Below are positions 35,961 through 45,244 of a stretch of DNA of 64,000 nucleotides, one piece after another. The notes beneath the pieces are model-generated. The model was not told the origin of the DNA and did not search any database. It was given only the letters and a program-made list of their open reading frames with translations. Positions within the stretch are counted from its first letter, which is position 1; each line of letters opens with the position of its first letter. Source of the DNA: Flavobacterium sp. Leaf82 (lineage in GTDB: Bacteria > Bacteroidota > Bacteroidia > Flavobacteriales > Flavobacteriaceae); assembly GCF_001422725.1 (NCBI RefSeq), contig NZ_LMMA01000001.1, positions 436,691 through 500,690 of the forward strand, in the 5' to 3' direction. Position numbers and translations under genes: made by a program.

Positions 35961-38060
35961 ATGGCAGTTTTAGCAAAAATTAGACAGCGTTCCGCTTTAT
36001 TGATAGGAGTTATTGCACTTGCATTATTTGCATTTATAATACAAGATCTTTTCACCAGAGGAAGTTTCGGTCAAAGTTCAAAAGATGTGGGAAGCATCGA
36101 TGGAAAAGATATTTCATTTGAAGACTTTAGAGTTAAAGTTAGTAATGTTGAAAAAAGTGGACAAGGAATTACTTCCACTGAAGCTGCAAACAGAGTTTGG
36201 GATCAAGAAGTTTCGATCGCATTATTATCAGCGCAATTTGATAAATTAGGATTAAGAGTTGGTGAAAAGCACTTACTTGAAGTTTTAAAATCAGATCCAA
36301 ATATTGGTAAAAACCCAATGTTTTTAAACGCAGCTGGTGGTTTTGATGTTGTAAAGTTTAAAGAATACTTTAAAGCTAATCCTGAAGCAGCACAATATAT
36401 TTCTGAAAAAGAAAAAGATGCTGAATTAAACGCAAAATTTCAAATCTACAATACATTAGTAAAAGCAGGTCTTTATACTACAGCTAGCGAAGGAAAATTA
36501 AAATATGAAATGGAAGCTAACAAAGTAAACTTTGCTTATGCTGCAGCTTTATATTCTTCTATAAAAGATAGCGAAGTAAAAATTTCTGATTCGGAAATTG
36601 TAGATTACATGAAGAAAAACGAGAAAAAATTCAAAGCGGATGCAACTCGTGAAATTCAATATGTTTTAGTAGAAGATAAAGCTTCAAAAGAAGACGAAGC
36701 TGAAATCAAAAACAAAATCACTTCTTTATTAAACGGAAGAGTAGAATATAATGCAAAAACAGGTAAAAATGATACTTTGCCAGGTTTTAGAAACGCAACT
36801 AACATTGCTGAATTTGTAAATTCAAATTCTGATGTTCCTTACGATTCTACTTATGTTCCTAAAAATGCTTTACCAGCTGTAGATGCTGATAAATTATTCA
36901 GCTTACCTGCCGGAGCAATTTACGGACCATATGTTTACGGAAGATATTATGCTATCTCTAAATCTTTAGGATTTAAAGCTGGTGTTAATGCAAAAGCAAG
37001 TCATATCTTAATTGGTTATGAAGGATCTCAAACTCCAAACCAAAAAGAAAAAAGAACTAAAGAAGAAGCTAAAGCTAAAGCAGAAGAAATTCTTGCTCAG
37101 GTTCAGGCAAATCCAGACAGTTTCATGATGTTGGCTTTTACAAGTTCTGATGATTCATCTGCACAACAAGGTGGTGATCTAGGATATTTTGGTCCAAACC
37201 AAATGGTAAAACCATTCAATGATTTTGTATTCAACAACGGAATTGGAAAAGTTGGTTTAGTTGAAACTCCTTTTGGATTTCACATTATCAAAATTACAGA
37301 TAAACAAGACGGAATTCGTTTAGCTACTATTGCTCAAAAAATTGAGCCTTCTGAAGCTACTTCTGATAAAGTATTTACATTAGCAACTAAATTCGAAATG
37401 GATGCTGCTGATAAAGATTTTAATGCTACAGCAAAAGAGTTAGGTTTAAAAGTTGCTCCTCCTGTAACTGCAAAAGCAATGGATGAAGCGTTTGGTCCTT
37501 TAGGAAACCAACGTAACATTATTAGATGGGCTTATGATAAAGAAACTAATACAGGTGATGTAAAACGTTTTGAAATCGCTAATATTGGTCACGTAATTGC
37601 TCAATACAAAAGCGAAAACAAATCAGGTTTAGTATCTGTAACATTGGCAAGACCTTATGTTGAGTCAATCTTGAAAAACAAGAAAAAAGCAGAGATCTTA
37701 AAAGATAAATTAAAAGGTTCTACAATAGAAGCTGCTGCTAAAAGCGCTGGTGTTGCTGTTCAACAAGCTACTAATGTAACACTTGATAATCCGGTTTTAC
37801 CTGGTGGAGTTGGGCAAGAGCCTAAAGTTGTTGGTAATGCATTTGCATTAGCTGCAAATAAAGTATCTGCTCCAATTGAAGGAAATACAGGAGTTTATGT
37901 TGTAAAAAACATTAGTACTGTAAAAGCTCCTGCAATTGCTAATCATGCTGAATATGTTGCTAAAGTAAAAGCTCAAAGCGCATCTGATGCAAGCAGAATT
38001 TTACCAGCTTTGAAAAACAATGCTAAAATTGAAGATAACAGATTACAATTTAACTACTAA
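35961..38060 (+). CDS. ppiD: Membrane-anchored peptidyl-prolyl isomerase (PpiD/SurA-type)
   Basis: Periplasmic foldase tethered to the inner membrane. 699 residues. One N-terminal membrane segment (about 14-31) is followed by a SurA_N-like helical region, a parvulin domain around residues 340-460 (AKASHILIGYEG, GGDLGYFGPNQMVKPFNDFVF, VGLVETPFGFHIIKI), and a second parvulin-like C-terminal part. I choose ATG 35961 (MAVLAKIRQRSALLIG); the frame extends to 35919 but that adds a non-conserved MYFRKL piece in front. A strong terminator follows. It helps outer-membrane protein assembly, as expected near lptC. Confidence 0.88.
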   Translation: MAVLAKIRQRSALLIGVIALALFAFIIQDLFTRGSFGQSSKDVGSIDGKDISFEDFRVKVSNVEKSGQGITSTEAANRVWDQEVSIALLSAQFDKLGLRVGEKHLLEVLKSDPNIGKNPMFLNAAGGFDVVKFKEYFKANPEAAQYISEKEKDAELNAKFQIYNTLVKAGLYTTASEGKLKYEMEANKVNFAYAAALYSSIKDSEVKISDSEIVDYMKKNEKKFKADATREIQYVLVEDKASKEDEAEIKNKITSLLNGRVEYNAKTGKNDTLPGFRNATNIAEFVNSNSDVPYDSTYVPKNALPAVDADKLFSLPAGAIYGPYVYGRYYAISKSLGFKAGVNAKASHILIGYEGSQTPNQKEKRTKEEAKAKAEEILAQVQANPDSFMMLAFTSSDDSSAQQGGDLGYFGPNQMVKPFNDFVFNNGIGKVGLVETPFGFHIIKITDKQDGIRLATIAQKIEPSEATSDKVFTLATKFEMDAADKDFNATAKELGLKVAPPVTAKAMDEAFGPLGNQRNIIRWAYDKETNTGDVKRFEIANIGHVIAQYKSENKSGLVSVTLARPYVESILKNKKKAEILKDKLKGSTIEAAAKSAGVAVQQATNVTLDNPVLPGGVGQEPKVVGNAFALAANKVSAPIEGNTGVYVVKNISTVKAPAIANHAEYVAKVKAQSASDASRILPALKNNAKIEDNRLQFNY

Positions 38061-38088
38061 TTTTAAGTAATTAAATTTTTAAATACAG

Positions 38089-38124
38089 AACCCGAAACAT
38101 TCATTTGAATGTTTCGGGTTTTTT
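38089..38124 (+). terminator. Terminator of ppiD
   Basis: AACCCGAAACATTCA (38089-38103) pairs with TGAATGTTTCGGGTT (38106-38120), a 15-bp perfect stem, followed by a T run to 38124. Confidence 0.88.
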
Positions 38125-38342
38125 GTTAAATATATTTTTCTAACTGTTTTGTAGTAAATGTTTTATCTATTTCTCTAACTACATGGGAATAATGTAAATA
38201 TGATTTAAAATATTTGTGATATTCAAATTATTACAGTTAATTTGTCCGAATTTTTGTTTTAATAAGATATTCTATTTATGCAGATGTTGCATAAAGATTA
38301 AAATTAATAATTAGAGAAACGATTTTAATAATCAGATACTGA

Positions 38343-38762
38343 ATGTTTTATAAGTTTAATTTGTTCAAAAGAAAACCTAGAGTATATTCCAAAATAGAGA
38401 ATCATATTTATGGAATAATTACGGAGCTTCTAAAGGTTGGCAGTACTGACATCAATGTTGATGAATTGGGCGGAAAATACTATTTAAGTAACGAGGAGCA
38501 ACATTTTAAGGTTACTATATTAAGTAACGATTATGTGATCAGACTTACCAATACACGAGATTCTGTTGCTGAAAAATACGATAAGGTTTTTGTAGAAGAT
38601 GTTTTGCGAGCAGTAAAAGAAGAGAAACATCGCAGAATGGAAGTTGTGTATGATTCTATTACAAATAGTATAGAAAAAATGGCAGAACGTTTACACAACA
38701 CGCTAATTGAGTCTAATGAGTTAGAAACTCAGAAAGTTCGTCGTCTGGAAAAAACATCATAA
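38343..38762 (+). CDS. Conserved hypothetical protein
   Basis: 139 residues, soluble and charged, no signal peptide or membrane segment. The start MFYKFNLFKRKPRVYSKIENHIYG is basic, the middle is beta-rich (KYYLSNEEQHFKVTILSNDYVIRL), and the C-terminal half is a long helix (FVEDVLRAVKEEKHRRMEVVYDS, IEKMAERLHNTLIESNELE). I do not recognise a domain. It is a monocistronic unit between two terminators with a 282-base gap upstream (38061-38342) in which I see no other feature besides the ppiD terminator. Intact frame and flanking terminator make it a real gene. Confidence 0.65.
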   Translation: MFYKFNLFKRKPRVYSKIENHIYGIITELLKVGSTDINVDELGGKYYLSNEEQHFKVTILSNDYVIRLTNTRDSVAEKYDKVFVEDVLRAVKEEKHRRMEVVYDSITNSIEKMAERLHNTLIESNELETQKVRRLEKTS

Positions 38763-38767
38763 GCATA

Positions 38768-38799
38768 AAAAAAAGTAAACTATTTGGTTTACTTTTTTT
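38768..38799. terminator. Terminator between convergent genes
   Basis: AAAAAAAGTAAAC (38768-38780) pairs with GTTTACTTTTTTT (38787-38799). It starts six bases after the hypothetical gene and is T-rich on both strands, so it may also serve the GYDIA kinase gene. Confidence 0.8.
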
Positions 38800-38828
38800 G
38801 TTTTAGGGCTTATCGTAAAAAGGAATAC

Positions 38829-39749
38829 TTATTTCTGTAAAATCATTTCGTCATAAGAAAGAATTGTTTCATATCCTTTTGAGTTAAAATAGGCTTGCGG
38901 ATTCTCTTTTGAAATTGCCATTACAAAATCGCCGCCCCACGCACCAAGACTTTTAACGACACCATTGAAATCAGGAAAAGCAATTTCTTTAATGGTTTTG
39001 ATTTCTAGTATATTACTCAAATGAATTTCATGCTTTTCTACATTATGGGCAAATTCCTTAAGTGTTTTTGCTTGTAAGATAGCTTGAGTAATTTTATTGT
39101 TGTCAATAATATTATGAGCCAGATTCTGGTTTTTGTTATTATAATATGCACTAATCGCTGCTTTGCTGTTTTGTTTTTTATTAAGGTAAACAAAATAGAT
39201 ATTTTGTGTAAAGTCAGGATTAAAAGTAATTGTTTCTACAACCGGAGAATTGTCTTCCAGTCGATAAACAATTGGAGTATTATTTTGGGCACAGGCTATA
39301 TCATAACCACTTCCTCCAAAACTATTTTTAAGCAACGTAAAAGCATCAATTTGTGCCCATTGTGCAATGTTATTTAATAAGGTAGACGATGTGCCTAAAC
39401 CCCAGTTTTTAGGAAACGACAATTGTGTCGTGACTTTATATCCTTGTGAAGTATTAATAAAATCAGGATTTAAGATATAAGCTTCATGAAGAATATTGAT
39501 TAAGGTTGTTTTTACAGTTTCAATCTTAGCAGCTTCATTATTAATGATTTCAGGAAAAGTGATCGTATCTTCATACCAAAGCTGTTCGTCAAAATTGTAA
39601 CTTTTCCATTCAATTTCATTATTTGAAGCATCTTCTACAATTAAATTCTGTCCAAATTTTGTGGGTAATGCAAATGCTCTGGCGCCGTCTAGTACTAAAT
39701 ATTCGCCTGTAATCAAGAGTTTTCCGTTACTGTAAAAAGTTGTTTTCAT
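38829..39749 (-). CDS. GYDIA-family GHMP kinase, candidate phosphomevalonate kinase
   Basis: GHMP-fold kinase of 306 residues. MKTTFYSNGKLLITGEYLVLDGA is the N-terminal motif, LSFPKNWGLGTSSTLLNNIA the ATP loop, GGSGYDIACA the family name motif, and LGAWGGDFVMAI the C-terminal motif. It lies next to HMG-CoA reductase on the same strand, and no canonical phosphomevalonate kinase is visible in the window, so it may perform that step; this is inference. I set the start at 39749: the frame runs to 39827, but the extra 26 residues are encoded by an intergenic repeat that includes the palindrome at 39795-39810. Confidence 0.8.
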   Translation of the reverse strand: MKTTFYSNGKLLITGEYLVLDGARAFALPTKFGQNLIVEDASNNEIEWKSYNFDEQLWYEDTITFPEIINNEAAKIETVKTTLINILHEAYILNPDFINTSQGYKVTTQLSFPKNWGLGTSSTLLNNIAQWAQIDAFTLLKNSFGGSGYDIACAQNNTPIVYRLEDNSPVVETITFNPDFTQNIYFVYLNKKQNSKAAISAYYNNKNQNLAHNIIDNNKITQAILQAKTLKEFAHNVEKHEIHLSNILEIKTIKEIAFPDFNGVVKSLGAWGGDFVMAISKENPQAYFNSKGYETILSYDEMILQK

Positions 39750-39761
39750 TCTTTGTTTTTT

Positions 39762-39847
39762 AGCCCCGATAGTAGTGAAAATCCTTTTGTGCAGTCCCGA
39801 AGCTTCGGGAGGCATAAAAGATTGCAACGAATAGCGGGAATAGCTTC
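39762..39847 (+). repeat. Composite hairpin element carrying the 16-base palindrome in its loop
   Basis: AGCCCCGATAGTAG, GTGAAAATCCTTTTG, TGCAG, palindrome TCCCGAAGCTTCGGGA (39795-39810), GGCAT, AAAAGATTGCAACG, AATAGCGGGAATAGC. The ATCCTTTTG and AAAAGAT arms pair, with the palindrome at the tip. It has the same backbone as the minus-strand copy at 1316-1393, whose loop is a T/A run. It separates the two mevalonate-pathway genes here. Confidence 0.75.
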
Positions 39848-39863
39848 TGATTATTTGGCTGGA

Positions 39864-41177
39864 TTATTTTCTTAAGTTTTCAATAAATTCTACAACGGCA
39901 CTATGCGAAACAGCATTTTTCTTGAAATGAGATTTTATTAAACGACGCTCTTCTTCGCTGGCTTCAAATTGGTTGATGATGTTGTTTAGGTGCATTTTCA
40001 TATGTCCTTCCTGAATTCCGGTTGTAGTTAAAGAACGTAAAGCGGCAAAATTTTGTGCCAAACCTGCGACAGCAACAATTTGCATTAATTCTTGTGCAGA
40101 TGGTTTTTCAAGAATATCGAAACATAATTTTACTAAAGGATGCAAGGACGTTAATCCGCCAACGGTTCCTAATGCCAATGGAATTTCAAGCCAAAAAGTA
40201 AAAATTCCGTTTTCGATTTTAGCATGAGATAAACTTGCATACTGACCGTTTCTGGAAGCATAAGCGTGAACTCCGGCTTCGACAGCTCTAAAGTCATTTC
40301 CGGTGGCAAGAATTACCGCGTCAACTCCGTTCATGATTCCTTTATTATGGGTTACGGCTCTAAAAGGTTCTACTTCGGCAATTTGAACTGCTTGTAAAAA
40401 ACGCTCTGCAAATTCTTGCGGATTATCGATATGTTTTTCTTTTAGATCTTCGATAGGGCATGAAACTTCGGCCCTTACAACACAATGCGGAACATAATTA
40501 GATAAAATACTCATGACAACTTTGAGGGTTTCATCTTCAGAAAATATATCTGAATTTTGAAATTCATCTTTCAAAGTTGTTGCAAATTGTTCTAAACAAG
40601 AGTTGATGAAATTAGCACCCATGCTGTCTTTTGTTTCAAAGGTTGCATGAAGCTGGAAATAATTCTCCAGTAAACTACGTTTGTCTTTTAGTTTAATATC
40701 TAAAATTCCTCCGCCACGTTGTTGCATGTTTTTCGTAATGCTTTGTGTTTCAGAGAAAAATTTAGGTTTTATCTGATCAAAAAAGGATTGAAGTTTTTCT
40801 GCATCTCCGTTAAAAGTAAAGTGAACCTGACCAATCTTTTCAGTGTCGATTACGGTTGCTTTAAAACCGCCTCTGGTTGCCCAGTATTTTGCTGCTTTTG
40901 ATGCGGCTGCAACTACTGAACTTTCTTCAATAGCCATTGGAATAGTTTTGTATTTTCCGTTGATTAAGAAGTTAGGAGCCACTCCAAGTGGTATATAGAG
41001 GTTTGTAATGGTGTTTTCTATGAATTCATCATGCAATTGTTGAAGCTTTTCGTCTGAATTCCAGTAATTTCTTATAATATTCAGCGCTTCTTCAGGGTTT
41101 GAAAAATATGTATTGGCGATCCAGTTTATTTTTTCTTTTTTGGATAGTTTAGAAAATCCGGCAACAGCGTTGTTCAT
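39864..41177 (-). CDS. mvaA: Hydroxymethylglutaryl-CoA reductase, class II type
   Basis: Interconverts HMG-CoA and mevalonate. 437 residues. IEESSVVAAASKAAKYWATRGGF matches the class II E-S-S-V-V-A-A-A block, RAVTHNKGIMNGVDAVILATGND is the central catalytic region, and LPLALGTVGGLTSLHP-like sequence (here IPLALGTVGGLTSLHP) and a late MHLNNII follow. Class II enzymes were named degradative from Pseudomonas, but in bacteria with a mevalonate route they act in synthesis, which the neighbouring GHMP kinase supports. A -7 box is at 41207-41214. Length is typical for the class (about 430). Confidence 0.92.
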   Translation of the reverse strand: MNNAVAGFSKLSKKEKINWIANTYFSNPEEALNIIRNYWNSDEKLQQLHDEFIENTITNLYIPLGVAPNFLINGKYKTIPMAIEESSVVAAASKAAKYWATRGGFKATVIDTEKIGQVHFTFNGDAEKLQSFFDQIKPKFFSETQSITKNMQQRGGGILDIKLKDKRSLLENYFQLHATFETKDSMGANFINSCLEQFATTLKDEFQNSDIFSEDETLKVVMSILSNYVPHCVVRAEVSCPIEDLKEKHIDNPQEFAERFLQAVQIAEVEPFRAVTHNKGIMNGVDAVILATGNDFRAVEAGVHAYASRNGQYASLSHAKIENGIFTFWLEIPLALGTVGGLTSLHPLVKLCFDILEKPSAQELMQIVAVAGLAQNFAALRSLTTTGIQEGHMKMHLNNIINQFEASEEERRLIKSHFKKNAVSHSAVVEFIENLRK

Positions 41178-41206
41178 TCTCAGTATTTTAAATAATAATG
41201 TCGCGG

Positions 41207-41214
41207 CAAAGATA
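41207..41214 (-). promoter_or_regulatory. -7 box of mvaA
   Basis: TATCTTTG on the minus strand, 29 bases before the ATG. A TTTG lies 21 bases further upstream (41236-41239), slightly beyond the usual spacing. Confidence 0.5.
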
Positions 41215-41359
41215 CCATTTTAAGAGTTTTGTTTGCAAAGTATTTGAAATTTGAAAAGTACGCAAACGTTATTTTTTTTAACATTTAACAGTTGAAATGT
41301 GTATTATGTTCATTTTTTTTACTAAAATTGGGCTCTTTTTTATATTTAAAATAATTCTG

Positions 41360-43531
41360 ATGAATACAAGTAAAATTACTGTAATTTTTTTATTTTTAGT
41401 TGCTACTGTTTTTGGACAACAAAAAATTACGATCGAAGATATTTATGGTGGAGCGTTTAGGCCAAAAGGTATGGACGAATTGCAATCTTTAAAAAATACA
41501 GATCAATATACTGTTTTAAATGTAGATCAGGCAAGTAGAAGTATGCAGATTGATTTATACGATTTTGCAACGCTAAAAAAGGTATCGAATTTAATTGATA
41601 CTAAAAATCATAAAGCTCTTGCAGAAGGAATTGACAGTTATACTTTTGATGCTTCAGAAAAAAAGATTCTGATTGCTTGTAATTCGAATAAAATTTTTCG
41701 TCACTCTTTTACAGCAGATTATTTTTTATATGATATAACTTCTAAGTCGTTGACTAAACTCTTTGATTTTCAGATTCAGGAACCTACTTTTTCTCCTGAT
41801 GGAACTAAAATTGCATATGCCAGAGAAAACAACTTATATGTATATGACGTAGCTTCAAAAAAATCAACAGCACTTACAACTGACGGAAAAAAGAATGCTA
41901 TTATAAATGGTATTACGGATTGGGTTTATGAGGAAGAATTTTCTTTTGTACGGGCTTTCGATTGGAGTAAAGACAGTAAAAAACTAGCTTATATTCGTTT
42001 CGACGAAAGTCAGGTTCCGGAATTTTCAATGTCAATTTTCAAAAAAGACTTATATCCAACTATTGAAACGTTTAAATACCCAAAAGCCGGAGAAAAAAAC
42101 TCTGAAGTTTCATTACATATATATGATGCAACGGGCAATACTACTAAAAAAGTTGATTTAGCAAATTATAATGATTTCTATATTGCAAGATTACAATGGA
42201 CAAATGATAACAATATATTATCTGCACAGGTTTTAAACCGCCATCAGGATAATTTAGATTTACTATTTGTTGACGGAACTACAGCAACTGCAAAAGTGGT
42301 TTTGAATGAAAAAGATAAAGCATATGTTGATGTTACTGATAACTTGACATTCTTAAAAGATAACAGTTTTATCTGGACAAGCGAAAAAGACGGTTTTAAT
42401 CATATATATGTTTATGATAAAACAGGAAAGCTTAAAAATCAGGTTACAAAAGGAAACTGGGAAGTAACTTCATACTACGGTTTCGACGAAAAAAACAAAA
42501 CTATTTTTTACCAGTCTGTAGAAAATGGTTCTATCAACAGAGATATTTACCGCATAGGATTAGACGGAAAAAACAAAGTTCGTTTGTCTAAAAATACTGG
42601 CGCAAACGCAGCTACTTTTAGCCCTAACTTTCAGTATTTCATAAATACGTCTTCAAGCGCTGCAAAACCTACAATTTATACTTTAAACGAGGCTAAAACC
42701 GGAAAAGAAGTTCAGGTTATAGAAAACAATCAGGCACTTGCAGAGAAATTGAAGGGATATAATTTACCAACAAAAGAATTTTTTGTTTTAAAAACGGCTA
42801 AAGGAAACGAGCTAAATGCCTGGATTATGAAGCCTAAAGATTTTGATGCTTCTAAAAAATATCCGGTTTTTATGATTCAATATTCAGGACCGGGATCTCA
42901 ACAAGTTGTTAATCAATGGGGGAGTTCTAACGAATATTGGTTTATGATGCTTACTCAGCAAGGTTATATTGTGGCTTGTGTAGATGGAAGAGGAACAGGT
43001 TATAAAGGTGCTGATTTCAAGAAAGTAACGCAAAAACAATTAGGGAAATACGAAGTAGAAGATCAAATCGATGCCGCAAAAGTAATTGGTGCATATCCTT
43101 ATGTTGATGCGTCAAGAATTGGAATCTGGGGTTGGAGTTATGGAGGTTTTATGGCTTCGAACTGTATTTTTCAGGGTAATGATGTTTTTAAAATGGCAAT
43201 TGCTGTTGCTCCGGTAACAAACTGGCGTTTTTATGACAGTGTTTATACAGAAAGATACATGCAGACTCCGCAGGAAAATGCAAGCGGATACGATCAAAAT
43301 TCGCCAATAAATCACGTTGATAAATTAAAAGGTAAGTTTCTATTGATTCACGGATCTGGTGATGACAACGTTCATGTTCAGAACTCTATGCAAATGATGG
43401 AAGCGTTAATTCAGGCTAATAAACAATTTGATTCTCAGATATATCCGGATAAAGATCATGGTATTTATGGAGGTCAGACGAGAATTCAGCTTTATAATAA
43501 AATGACTAACTTTATCAAAGAAAATTTATAA
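41360..43531 (+). CDS. Dipeptidyl peptidase IV, family S9B
   Basis: Secreted serine exopeptidase that removes N-terminal dipeptides, usually after Pro or Ala. 723 residues with signal peptide MNTSKITVIFLFLVATVFGQ. The N-terminal beta-propeller spans roughly residues 30-460 and includes DWVYEEEFSFVRAFDWS, whose Glu pair binds the peptide amino end. The hydrolase domain has GWSYGGFMA (Ser), HGSGDDNVH (Asp) and DKDHGIYGG (His). I prefer ATG 41360; the frame reaches 41297 but the extra piece is a second hydrophobic run before the signal peptide. Two POT peptide transporters follow, so the operon releases and imports peptides. Confidence 0.9.
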   Translation: MNTSKITVIFLFLVATVFGQQKITIEDIYGGAFRPKGMDELQSLKNTDQYTVLNVDQASRSMQIDLYDFATLKKVSNLIDTKNHKALAEGIDSYTFDASEKKILIACNSNKIFRHSFTADYFLYDITSKSLTKLFDFQIQEPTFSPDGTKIAYARENNLYVYDVASKKSTALTTDGKKNAIINGITDWVYEEEFSFVRAFDWSKDSKKLAYIRFDESQVPEFSMSIFKKDLYPTIETFKYPKAGEKNSEVSLHIYDATGNTTKKVDLANYNDFYIARLQWTNDNNILSAQVLNRHQDNLDLLFVDGTTATAKVVLNEKDKAYVDVTDNLTFLKDNSFIWTSEKDGFNHIYVYDKTGKLKNQVTKGNWEVTSYYGFDEKNKTIFYQSVENGSINRDIYRIGLDGKNKVRLSKNTGANAATFSPNFQYFINTSSSAAKPTIYTLNEAKTGKEVQVIENNQALAEKLKGYNLPTKEFFVLKTAKGNELNAWIMKPKDFDASKKYPVFMIQYSGPGSQQVVNQWGSSNEYWFMMLTQQGYIVACVDGRGTGYKGADFKKVTQKQLGKYEVEDQIDAAKVIGAYPYVDASRIGIWGWSYGGFMASNCIFQGNDVFKMAIAVAPVTNWRFYDSVYTERYMQTPQENASGYDQNSPINHVDKLKGKFLLIHGSGDDNVHVQNSMQMMEALIQANKQFDSQIYPDKDHGIYGGQTRIQLYNKMTNFIKENL

Positions 43532-43558
43532 TCTAAAATTTTTAACCTTTAACAAATA

Positions 43559-45244
43559 ATGAATAATATGGGAGAAACTCAAGTAAAAACGGCGCATCCA
43601 AAAGGACTTTGGGTATTGTTTGGAACGGAGATGTGGGAGAGATTCAATTTTTATGGAATGCGAGCTTTATTAACTTTATTTCTTGTGAATTCATTATTGA
43701 TGAAAGAAGAAGAAGCGTCTTTAATTTATGGAGGTTTCCTTGGACTTTGTTACTTAACGCCAATGTTGGGAGGTTTTGTTGCCGATCGTTTTTTAGGGAA
43801 CAGAAACTGTATTTTATTAGGCGGTTTATTAATGGCAATAGGTCAAATGTTGCTGTTTACCAGTGGAAGTATTTTTGAAGCTAATTTACCTTTAGCGAAG
43901 ATCATTATGTATTCTGCATTAGGAGTTATCGTTTTTGGTAACGGATTCTTCAAGCCAAACATTTCAAGTATGGTTGGAAGTTTGTATCCTAAACAGGAAA
44001 AAACAAAATTAGACAGTGCTTTTACAATTTTCTATATGGGAATTAATATTGGGGCTTTCTTAGGGCAGTCTATTTGTCCTTTATTAGGTGATGTAAAAGA
44101 TGCAGGTGGAATTAGAGATATCCATGCTTTTAGATGGGGATTCATGGCGGCTTCTGTTGCGATGCTTTTAGGAACTATTCTTTTTTACTTTTTAAAAAAT
44201 AAATATGTAGTTTCTCCTGAAGGAAAACCATTAGGAGGTTTGCCTTCTAAAAATGATGCTTCTGATTTTGAAGAAGGAGAAGCACAAAAAGCTAATTTTT
44301 CTAATAAAGCTTTAACAATTGCCGGAGTTGCATTTATCGCACTTGGATTCTTTTTTCATTATGCTGTAGGTCAAAACTTGATTTATACATTAATTTACTC
44401 AAGTGGTATATCATTGGCAGGATTAATTATTTCTGATACATCATTAACAAAAATCGAAAGAGACAGGATTATTGTAATTTATATCGTTTCGTTCTTTATT
44501 ATTTTCTTCTGGGCGGCTTTTGAACAAGCAGGTTCGTCATTGACTTTTATTGCAGACAATCAAACAGACAGAAATTTCTTTGGCTGGCTAATGCCTCCGT
44601 CAATGGTTCAGATTTTTAATGGATTATTTGTAGTTATATTAGCAGTTCCTTTTAGTATACTTTGGGATACTTTAAGAGCCAAAGACAAAGAACCAATTTC
44701 GCCAGTGAAATTAGCTGTAGGTTTAGTGGTTATTTCTGTGAGTTTCTTTATGATTGCAACTCAGGTTTCTTATATCGGAACTTCAGGATTATTATTAGTA
44801 AAATGGCTTATCTTATTATATTTCTTAAATACATGTGCTGAGTTATGTTTGTCTCCAATTGGTTTATCATTGGTAGGGAAATTATCTCCAAAACGTTTTG
44901 CATCTTTATTATACGGAGTATTTTTCTTGTCTAATGCGTCTGGTTATGCATTAGGAGGGACTTTAGGATCTATTTTGCCTGCAACAGGAGATAAATTTGC
45001 TAAAGCTAAAGAATTAGGAATCGATCTTCAGGCAGTTTTAGATAACAAAGTTGTACCAACTCAAGAGCAATTGTCTCTTTTAGAGCAACATCAGATTAGC
45101 GCTCATAATCACTTTTTTGCCGGATTCGAAATTCATAACTTATACGAGTTTTTTATGGTATTTGTTGTGCTTACAGGTATCGCAGCGATAGTTTTATTTG
45201 CTTTGACTCCGTTCTTGAAAAAAATGATGCATGGCGTTAGATAA
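43559..45244 (+). CDS. POT family di-/tripeptide:H+ symporter, first copy
   Basis: 561 residues with twelve to fourteen membrane segments. The proton-coupling ExxERF motif is at about 24-29 (EMWERFNFYGMRALL). GGFVADRFLGNR and GNGFFKPNISSMVGSLYP are the PTR2 signatures, and FWAAFEQAGSSLTFIAD holds the second conserved Glu. The start MNNMGETQ has a second in-frame ATG at residue 4. It is 27 bases after the DPP-IV gene and overlaps or abuts the next POT gene. It probably imports the dipeptides released by DPP-IV across the inner membrane. Confidence 0.9.
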   Translation: MNNMGETQVKTAHPKGLWVLFGTEMWERFNFYGMRALLTLFLVNSLLMKEEEASLIYGGFLGLCYLTPMLGGFVADRFLGNRNCILLGGLLMAIGQMLLFTSGSIFEANLPLAKIIMYSALGVIVFGNGFFKPNISSMVGSLYPKQEKTKLDSAFTIFYMGINIGAFLGQSICPLLGDVKDAGGIRDIHAFRWGFMAASVAMLLGTILFYFLKNKYVVSPEGKPLGGLPSKNDASDFEEGEAQKANFSNKALTIAGVAFIALGFFFHYAVGQNLIYTLIYSSGISLAGLIISDTSLTKIERDRIIVIYIVSFFIIFFWAAFEQAGSSLTFIADNQTDRNFFGWLMPPSMVQIFNGLFVVILAVPFSILWDTLRAKDKEPISPVKLAVGLVVISVSFFMIATQVSYIGTSGLLLVKWLILLYFLNTCAELCLSPIGLSLVGKLSPKRFASLLYGVFFLSNASGYALGGTLGSILPATGDKFAKAKELGIDLQAVLDNKVVPTQEQLSLLEQHQISAHNHFFAGFEIHNLYEFFMVFVVLTGIAAIVLFALTPFLKKMMHGVR

